From positions 1 to 9,947 of the forward strand of contig CAZJBP010000136.1 of the NCBI GenBank assembly GCA_964544115.1: a stretch of 9,947 nt of DNA. The letters are read 5' to 3'. The notes beneath the pieces were generated by a model. That model saw only the letters and a list, made by a program, of their open reading frames with translations, did no database searches and was not told the origin of the DNA. The stretch comes from CAZJBP01 sp964544115. GTDB taxonomy: Bacteria; Verrucomicrobiota; Kiritimatiellia; UBA8416; JADHWI01. Both the position numbers and the translations under genes were made by a program. Below, piece after piece: positions 1-4,478 of this stretch; positions within the stretch are counted from its first letter, which is position 1, and the number at the start of each line of letters is the position of its first letter.

Positions 1-151
1 TTCCTCATCCCATTCACCCGACGGCTTCGGTGTCAGGAATTGTGACGCAACGCGGTCCGCAGGCCGCGCGCTCTTTTGCGCTTGCCGCCGGGGTGCGGGT
101 GCGCAACAATCCCAGCGTTTTCAGTCGCAAACCGGTAACGGGGCGCGACGG
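1..151. other. Non-coding upstream region of the riboflavin operon
   Basis: I see no supportable gene in this stretch. The open frames crossing it, including a long one on the minus strand that continues through ribBA, have no recognisable protein character and are typical GC-rich shadows. It probably carries the operon promoter (weak candidate at 82-110) and the 5' end of the leader RNA. The ACCGG at 131-135 is complementary to CCGGT at 309-313, just past the riboswitch, so it could extend the P1 helix. The end of any upstream neighbour cannot be seen. Confidence 0.5.
82..110 (+). promoter_or_regulatory. Candidate sigma70-type promoter for the rib operon
   Basis: TTGCCG at 82-87 (4 of 6 matches to TTGACA) is separated by 17 nt from AACAAT at 105-110 (4 of 6 matches to TATAAT). 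This would start transcription near 117, leaving the whole riboswitch in the leader. The spacing is right and the AT-rich -10 stands out in a GC-rich region, but both boxes are only partial matches. It is a candidate chosen by position as much as by sequence. Confidence 0.3.
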
Positions 152-297
152 GTCTTCAGGACAGGGTGACGCCGGCGGCCTCGCAAGAGGCGGCGGCGAA
201 TTCCCGACCGGCGGTATAGCCCGCGAGCCCGCCTTGAACGGCGTGGCAGATCCGGTGGAACTCCGGGGCCGACAGTACAGTCTGGATGGGAGAGGAC
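152..297 (+). promoter_or_regulatory. FMN riboswitch (RFN element)
   Basis: This is the aptamer that binds flavin mononucleotide and controls riboflavin genes. The conserved blocks are present in order. P1 is GTCTTC (152-157) with GAGGAC (292-297). The P2/L2 block runs from ACAGGGTGA to AATTCCC, with GGG 164-166 pairing with CCC 203-205. ACCGGCGGTATAG and CCGCGAGCCC follow, with a short variable stem after them (about 228-244). The P5/P6 block is GATCCGGTGGAACTCC, then GGGGCCGACAGTA, and finally GTCTGGATGGGAGAGGA. The odd feature is a 29-nt hairpin (170-198) capped by a GCAA tetraloop inside L2. Removing it restores the exact canonical GGGTGAAATTCCC. The riboswitch sits directly upstream of a terminator and ribBA, so FMN feedback on the operon is the natural reading. 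Identity is near certain; exact ends are good to a few bases. Confidence 0.97.
170..198 (+). other. Hairpin insertion in riboswitch loop L2
   Basis: A stem of about 11 pairs (170-182 with 187-198, with a G bulge at 174 and a G-G mismatch 177/192) closes on GCAA at 183-186, a GNRA tetraloop. It lies between A169 and A199, splitting the otherwise standard L2 sequence of the FMN aptamer. The usual length-variable arm of this riboswitch lies elsewhere, after P3. Confidence 0.8.
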
Positions 298-306
298 GAC
301 GAAGGA

Positions 307-328
307 TTCCGGTCCTGATGGGCCGGGG
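307..328 (+). promoter_or_regulatory. Candidate antiterminator hairpin
   Basis: CCGGTCC (309-315) can pair with GGGCCGG (320-326) around a TGAT loop, and two G-T pairs may extend it to 307-328. The octamer CCGGTCCT occurs twice, at 309-316 and at 340-347 (the 3' arm of the terminator). The two copies compete for the same 5' arm, so this hairpin and the terminator exclude each other, as expected for a transcriptional riboswitch. How FMN tips the balance is not certain: ACCGG at 131-135 could capture 309-313 as an extension of P1. Confidence 0.6.
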
Positions 329-353
329 AGTCTCTCTCCCCGGTCCTTTTTTT
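320..353 (+). terminator. Riboswitch-controlled intrinsic terminator
   Basis: A continuous 11-bp stem (320-330 with 336-346, one G-T pair) with a 5-nt loop TCTCT is followed at once by seven T residues (347-353). This is a textbook Rho-independent terminator. It lies 23 nt after the riboswitch P1 and 35 nt before the ribBA start, so control is by premature termination and not by hiding the ribosome binding site. Confidence 0.93.
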
Positions 354-388
354 ATTTGTGCGCCCGGATGGGCGCGACGGAGCCGGCC

Positions 389-1582
389 ATGTTCGATCGC
401 ATTGAAGACGTCCTGAGCGCGATACGCGCCGGCGAGATGGTCGTGGTGACCGACGACGAGCGGCGGGAGAACGAGGGCGACCTTGTCATGGCCGCCGAGC
501 ACGCGACCGACCGCGCCGTGAACTTCATGGCCACGCACGGGCGCGGGCTGATCTGCGTGGCCCTGACCCATGAGCGCCTGCACAAGCTGCGCATCGACCG
601 CATGGCCACGCGCCATAGCGGCGACCCGTTCCGCACGGCGTTCATGGAGTCGGTGGATGCCCGCCAGGGCGTGACCACGGGCATCAGCGCGCACGACCGC
701 GCGCGCACCATCGCCGTGCTGATCGATGAGGCCTCCACGGAGGAGGATCTGGTCAGCCCCGGGCACCTCTTCCCGCTCGAGGCCATGGAGGGTGGCGTCC
801 TGCGGCGGGCCGGCCACACGGAGGCGTCCGTGGACCTGGCTCGCCTGGCGGGGTGCCGGCCGGCCGGCGTGATCTGCGAGATCCTGCGAGAAGACGGCAG
901 CATGGCCCGCCTGCCGGAATTGTGCGAGTTCGCCCGCCAGCGCGGCCTGAAGATGACCTGTGTCGCCGACCTGATCGCGTACCGCAGGCGCACGGAGCGG
1001 CTGGTGAAGTGTCTCCGCAGCATCCAGTTCCCGACGGAGTTCGGCGTCTTTCAGCTGAAGCTGTACGAGTCGTCGCTCGAGCGCGATCACCACGTGGCGC
1101 TGGTCCTCGGGCACCCCGAGCAGCAGCCGTCGGCCCTGGTGCGCGTGCACAGCGAATGCCTGACCGGCGACGTGTTTCATTCGATGCGGTGCGACTGCGG
1201 CAACCAGCTGCACCGCGCGATGGAGATGATCGGGGCCGAGGGCCACGGGGTCATCCTCTACATGCGGCAGGAAGGGCGGGGCATCGGCCTGGCCAACAAG
1301 ATCCACGCCTACGAGCTTCAGGACAGCGGGCTGGATACGGTCGAGGCCAACGAGCGCCTGGGGTTCGAGGCGGATCTGCGGGACTACGGCGTGGGCGCCC
1401 AGATCCTGGGCGATCTTGGCCTCCGGCGGATCCGCCTGCTGACGAACAACCCGCGCAAGATCGTCGCCCTCGAGGGCTACGGGCTCGAAATCGTGGAGCG
1501 GATGCCGATCGTGTGCGAGTCCAACCCGCACAGCGCGCGGTATCTTCGCACGAAGAAGGAAAAGCTGGGGCACATGTTGTAG
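389..1582 (+). CDS. ribBA: Bifunctional 3,4-dihydroxy-2-butanone 4-phosphate synthase / GTP cyclohydrolase II
   Basis: This 397-residue cytoplasmic enzyme starts both arms of riboflavin synthesis. RibB makes 3,4-dihydroxy-2-butanone 4-phosphate from ribulose 5-phosphate, and RibA opens GTP to the diaminopyrimidine. The RibB domain (about 1-200) shows the acidic DDERRENEGD loop (22-31), FRTAFMESVDAR, GVTTGIS, GHLFPLEA and GGVLRRAGHTEA. The RibA domain (about 205-397) shows the zinc site SECLTGDVFHSMRCDCG with Cys257, Cys268 and Cys270, then RQEGRGIGL, HAYELQD, DTVEANERLGF, DLRDYG and TNNPRK. Both domains look intact. I chose ATG 389 because GGAG (379-382) lies 6 nt upstream and the protein then begins MFDRIEDVLSAI, as in the family. 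In-frame ATG 368 and TTG 356 lie upstream, the latter beside the terminator's T-run. It is the first gene after the FMN riboswitch. Confidence 0.97.
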   Translation: MFDRIEDVLSAIRAGEMVVVTDDERRENEGDLVMAAEHATDRAVNFMATHGRGLICVALTHERLHKLRIDRMATRHSGDPFRTAFMESVDARQGVTTGISAHDRARTIAVLIDEASTEEDLVSPGHLFPLEAMEGGVLRRAGHTEASVDLARLAGCRPAGVICEILREDGSMARLPELCEFARQRGLKMTCVADLIAYRRRTERLVKCLRSIQFPTEFGVFQLKLYESSLERDHHVALVLGHPEQQPSALVRVHSECLTGDVFHSMRCDCGNQLHRAMEMIGAEGHGVILYMRQEGRGIGLANKIHAYELQDSGLDTVEANERLGFEADLRDYGVGAQILGDLGLRRIRLLTNNPRKIVALEGYGLEIVERMPIVCESNPHSARYLRTKKEKLGHML

Positions 1583-1630
1583 TGTTCAGCGCTCGAATAG
1601 AACGCGGATCACGAGGAAGGAGAGCGAGTC

Positions 1631-2104
1631 ATGGCGATCAAGGAAATCTCGGTGGGTCTGGATGCGAAGGGGCTGAGGTTCGGCATCGTGGTCAGCCGGT
1701 TTAACGACTTTCTGACCAAGCAGCTTCTCGGCGGAGCGGTCGACTGCCTCGTGCGCCACGGCGCCTCCGAGGAGGACGTCACCGTCGCCTGGGTCCCGGG
1801 GGCCAACGAGTCTCCGCTGGCGGTCAAGAAGATGGCCAACCCGAAGGTGTACGACGCGCTGATCGTGCTGGGCGCGGTGATCCAGGGCGCTACGCCCCAC
1901 GCGGGGCTGATCACCTCCCAGGTCTCGCGGTCGCTGGCCGCCGTGGGCATGGAGCACAACATTCCGGTGATCAACGGCGTGGTGGTGGCGGACACTCTGG
2001 AGCAGGCGGTCGAGCGCTCGGGCACCAAGGCCGGAAACAAGGGGTGGCAGGCCGCGCAGGCCGCCATCGAAATGGCCAACCTCTACAAGGCGCTGAGCCG
2101 CTGA
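1631..2104 (+). CDS. ribH: 6,7-dimethyl-8-ribityllumazine synthase
   Basis: This 157-residue protein of normal length condenses 5-amino-6-ribitylaminouracil with dihydroxybutanone phosphate to give the lumazine precursor of riboflavin. Family members assemble into pentamers or 60-mer shells. Visible motifs are SRFND (Phe24), VPGANESP, GATPH with the catalytic His90, and ERSGTKAGNKGW with Arg129 and Lys137. Two positions are unusual. The PGAFE motif reads PGANE (Asn59), and the Phe of the IFG motif is Asn115. These match Phe57 and Phe113 of the Bacillus subtilis enzyme, both at the substrate site. The usual aromatic run after the catalytic His (HFDYV or HYDYV) is HAGLI. The start ATG has AAGGAG at 1617-1622 with 8-nt spacing. 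ribH lies 48 nt after ribBA and 26 nt before nusB, in one operon. Identity is sure; the meaning of the substitutions is not. Confidence 0.96.
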   Translation: MAIKEISVGLDAKGLRFGIVVSRFNDFLTKQLLGGAVDCLVRHGASEEDVTVAWVPGANESPLAVKKMANPKVYDALIVLGAVIQGATPHAGLITSQVSRSLAAVGMEHNIPVINGVVVADTLEQAVERSGTKAGNKGWQAAQAAIEMANLYKALSR

Positions 2105-2130
2105 GGCGGGCCGCCGGACGGGAATCCCAG

Positions 2131-2604
2131 ATGACCATGAGACGCAACGCGCGGGAATGGGCCCTGCAGCTGCTGTTCCAGTTGGATTTCAATCCCGCTG
2201 AGAAGCTCGAGACCGTGTTCTCGGCGTTCTGGCAGGACGTGCAGCCGGACTCGAACGAGGCCATGGTCTTCGCCGAGCGGATCGTGTCCGGGGTGGTCGA
2301 GCACCGCGCGGAGATCGACGCGATGCTGGCCCGGTACACCGAGAACTGGGACGTCGCGCGCATCGGGTCGGTGGAGCGCAATGCCATGCGGATGGCGATC
2401 TTCGAAATGCTCCACTGCGCCGACATCCCTCCGGTCGTATCGATCAACGAAGCCGTCGACGTCGCCAAGTACTTCAGCACAAAGGAATCGGGGAAATTCG
2501 TGAACGGCATCCTGGACCGAATCCGCTCCACGCTGGCCCGCCCCGCGCGTGAAGCGGTCGGCGGCGCGCAGAAGCGCGGCGCACGACGGAAGCATGAGGC
2601 CTGA
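2131..2604 (+). CDS. nusB: Transcription antitermination factor NusB
   Basis: This 157-residue, all-helical RNA-binding protein pairs with NusE (ribosomal protein S10) at boxA to suppress termination in rRNA transcription. Family signatures are the N-terminal RRNAREWALQLLFQLDF, the central GSVERNAMRMAIFEML, and the strongly conserved PPVVSINEAVDVAKYFSTKE followed by KFVNGILDRI. A basic tail ends the protein (QKRGARRKHEA). I chose ATG 2131 because it gives the normal N-terminus and a weak GGGA lies 7 nt upstream; ATG 2137 is an equal alternative. The longer frame beginning at 2044 overlaps ribH and adds sequence of no family character. Its place after ribH is a widespread arrangement and implies co-regulation by the FMN switch, with no direct role in flavin synthesis. 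Confidence 0.96.
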   Translation: MTMRRNAREWALQLLFQLDFNPAEKLETVFSAFWQDVQPDSNEAMVFAERIVSGVVEHRAEIDAMLARYTENWDVARIGSVERNAMRMAIFEMLHCADIPPVVSINEAVDVAKYFSTKESGKFVNGILDRIRSTLARPAREAVGGAQKRGARRKHEA

Positions 2605-2654
2605 GATCCGCGTCGTGCGGGGCGCCGGATGCATCGCGGATCCCGTATTCCCCT

Positions 2655-2693
2655 CTCCCGCGGGAGATCCGAAATCTGAAATCCGAAACTCCC
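2655..2693. repeat. Palindrome plus 7-bp tandem repeat before ribD
   Basis: CTCCCGCGGGAG (2655-2666) is a perfect palindrome. It is followed directly by three tandem copies of ATCYGAA (2667-2673, 2674-2680, 2681-2687). CTCCC at 2689-2693 can also pair with GGGAG at 2662-2666, enclosing the repeats in a 22-nt loop. This AT-rich stretch stands out in the 116-nt gap between nusB and ribD. It looks like a small intergenic repeat that could be dispersed in the genome. Its GGGAG is also the best ribosome-binding sequence available to ribD. Confidence 0.7.
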
Positions 2694-2720
2694 AGCCCGA
2701 AGACCCGTGACGCCGACTGG

Positions 2721-3806
2721 ATGGCGCGCGCCCTGGCGCTCGCGGCCCGCGGCGCGGCGCGCACGCGGCCGAACCCGCCGGTCGGCGCCGTCGTGGTGAG
2801 CGCGGACGGGAAGCGCCTTCTGGGCGAAGGGTGGCACCGTCGCGCCGGAACCCCGCATGCAGAAGTCCACGCCCTGCGCGCGGCGGGCGCCGCGGCGCGC
2901 GGCGCCACGCTCTACGTGACCCTCGAGCCCTGCTGCACGACCGGCCGCACGCCGCCCTGCACCGACGCCATCCTGACCGCCGGCATTGCGCGCGTGGTCG
3001 CCGCCGTGCGCGACCCCAATCCCCGACATGCCGGCCGCGGGCTGCTCCGCCTGCGCCGCGCGGGCGTGCGCGTGGAACAGGGCGTCTGCGCCGAGGAGGC
3101 GAGCCGCCTGATCGAGCCGTTCGCCACGTGGATCGCGGAGCAGCGTCCGATGGTGACGCTAAAGATCGGCGCGACCCTCGATGGCCGGATCGCGGACCGG
3201 CTGGGCCGCTCCCGGTGGATTACCTGCCCGACGTCTCGCGCCCAGGTGCAGCGGCTACGGCGCTCCGCGGACGCGATCCTCGTCGGCGGCCGCACGGCCC
3301 GGCTGGATGACCCGTCGCTGGGCGGCGGGGCGGCCGGCCGCAGCGAGGGCCCCCTGCGGGTGATTCTGGACGAACGGGGCGGCCTGCCCGCGGGACTGAA
3401 GGTGTTGACCGATGCGGCGGCTTCGCGCACGATCGTGGCCACGACGCGGCTCTGCCCGCAGGAGCGGGTGCGCGCCTATGCGCGTCACGGCGCCCGCGTC
3501 TGGACGCTGCCGGCGGCCGGCGGCCGGGTCTCGCTTCCGGCCTTGCTGCTGCGGCTGGGAGCCGAAGGAATTCTCCACGTGCTGTGCGAAGGCGGCGGCG
3601 AACTGGCCGCGGAACTGCTGCGGAAGGGATTGGCCGGCCGGATCGTCTGGTTCGTCGCCCCGTCCCTGCTGGGCGGAACCGGTGTGGCCGCCCTCGGCGG
3701 ACCCGGGTGGGCCCTGGCGGAGTCGCCGGGGCTGACGTTCACGGCCGTCGAGCGGTGCGGGCGCGACGTGATGCTGGAGGCGCGGCCGGGGCGGGGGAGG
3801 AGATAG
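2721..3806 (+). CDS. ribD: Bifunctional diaminohydroxyphosphoribosylaminopyrimidine deaminase / 5-amino-6-(5-phosphoribosylamino)uracil reductase
   Basis: The enzyme carries out the second and third steps of riboflavin synthesis: zinc-dependent deamination of the pyrimidine, then NADPH-dependent reduction of the ribosyl chain. The deaminase domain (about 1-140) shows RPNPPVGAVVV, the TPHAEVHAL zinc/catalytic motif (His46, Glu48), and PCCTTGRTPPC with zinc ligands Cys71 and Cys80. The usual His-His or His-Thr pair after the first Cys is Thr-Thr (73-74). The reductase domain (about 141-361) shows LKIGATLDGRIA, SRWIT, DAILVGGRTARLDDPSL, CEGGGELAAELL and APSLLGG. The start is uncertain. ATG 2721 has no clear Shine-Dalgarno. 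The frame continues upstream as DADWM, matching the family's N-terminal D-x-x-x-M, with no ATG, GTG or TTG before the stop at 2595. CTG 2676, 9 nt after GGGAG, would add 15 residues. Confidence 0.94.
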   Translation: MARALALAARGAARTRPNPPVGAVVVSADGKRLLGEGWHRRAGTPHAEVHALRAAGAAARGATLYVTLEPCCTTGRTPPCTDAILTAGIARVVAAVRDPNPRHAGRGLLRLRRAGVRVEQGVCAEEASRLIEPFATWIAEQRPMVTLKIGATLDGRIADRLGRSRWITCPTSRAQVQRLRRSADAILVGGRTARLDDPSLGGGAAGRSEGPLRVILDERGGLPAGLKVLTDAAASRTIVATTRLCPQERVRAYARHGARVWTLPAAGGRVSLPALLLRLGAEGILHVLCEGGGELAAELLRKGLAGRIVWFVAPSLLGGTGVAALGGPGWALAESPGLTFTAVERCGRDVMLEARPGRGRR

Positions 3807-3810
3807 CGGC

Positions 3811-4461
3811 ATGTTCACGGGCCTGATCGAGAAAACGGGGCGTCTACGGGCGCTCAGGTCGTCCGGTGGCGCCGGGCGGATCGAGGTCGAGTGCTCGGCG
3901 TGGGATCGGCCGCTGACGATCGGCGAGAGCATCGCGGTTCAGGGGGCCTGCCTGACCGTGGTGCAGGCGACGTCGGGCGGGTTCGCCTGCGACCTGCTTC
4001 AGGAAACCGTTGAGCGGACGTGCCTGGGCGACAAGAAGCCGGGGGCGCGGCTGAACCTGGAGCGGGCGACGCGGCTCGGAGAGCCGCTCGGCGGGCACAT
4101 CGTGACCGGGCACGTGGACGCCGTGGGCCGGGTGCGGGCGGTGTCGCGCTGCGGCGACGACCTCGTGATTCAGGTCGAGTGCGACCCGGCCTGGCTGGCG
4201 GCGATGATTCCCAAAGGCTCGGTGGCGCTCGACGGCGGGAGCCTCACGCTGACCAAGGTCGAGGAGACGTGGTTCCAGGTCAACATCATCCCGCACACGT
4301 GGCAGCTGACGAGCCTCAGCGACCTGCGCCCCGGAGACAGGGCCAACATCGAGACCGACGTGCTGGGCAAATACGTACGCAAGTCCTCCGGCGCCGCCTA
4401 CGCCAAGTCCGCCGCCGGCTCGCTCACGATGGATGACCTGCTCAACGCCGGCTTCGCCTGA
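3811..4461 (+). CDS. ribE: Riboflavin synthase, alpha subunit type
   Basis: This 216-residue enzyme performs the last step, the dismutation of two 6,7-dimethyl-8-ribityllumazine molecules to riboflavin and the aminopyrimidine that RibH reuses. It has the family's two lumazine-binding barrels. The first (about 1-97) begins MFTGLIEKTG and holds GACLTV and LLQETVERTCLG. The second (about 98-195) begins with GHIVTGHVDAVG and holds DGGSLTL, IPHTWQLTSL, NIETDVLGKYV. A C-terminal helical tail follows, as in the trimeric enzymes. The start is clear: AGGAG at 3798-3802 is spaced 8 nt from the ATG and overlaps the end of ribD, whose stop is 4 nt away, so the two are likely translationally coupled. It is the last gene of the operon. 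Some databases use ribC for this gene. Confidence 0.97.
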   Translation: MFTGLIEKTGRLRALRSSGGAGRIEVECSAWDRPLTIGESIAVQGACLTVVQATSGGFACDLLQETVERTCLGDKKPGARLNLERATRLGEPLGGHIVTGHVDAVGRVRAVSRCGDDLVIQVECDPAWLAAMIPKGSVALDGGSLTLTKVEETWFQVNIIPHTWQLTSLSDLRPGDRANIETDVLGKYVRKSSGAAYAKSAAGSLTMDDLLNAGFA

Positions 4462-4463
4462 GC

Positions 4464-4478
4464 GCGGCCCGGGGCCGC
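4464..4478. terminator. GC hairpin between convergent ribE and lacZ
   Basis: A 15-nt inverted repeat, GCGGC-CCGGG-GCCGC, fills almost the whole 17-nt gap between the ribE stop (ending 4461) and the lacZ stop (4479-4481). The position suggests a shared, bidirectional terminator, and it folds equally on both strands. There is no T-run on either side, so it is not a standard intrinsic terminator, and it may act mainly as a pause or as 3'-end protection. Confidence 0.4.

Noticed and set aside
293..316. AGGAC/GTCCT pairing as the main antiterminator
   Set aside because: It would leave the terminator free when P1 is not formed, giving the reverse of normal FMN repression; the 307-328 hairpin is the better candidate.
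14..1573. 519-codon open frame on the minus strand, opposite ribBA and the riboswitch
   Set aside because: It lies opposite a well-supported gene and riboswitch, has no recognisable motifs, and is rich in Arg, Ala, His and Pro as expected for an antisense frame in GC-rich DNA.
2044..2130. Longer nusB start overlapping the end of ribH
   Set aside because: The extra residues resemble the ribH 3' end read in another frame and not any NusB; ATG 2131 gives the normal N-terminus.
2629..2679. ATG 2629 as an upstream start for ribD
   Set aside because: It is in a different frame from ribD and meets a TGA stop at 2677.
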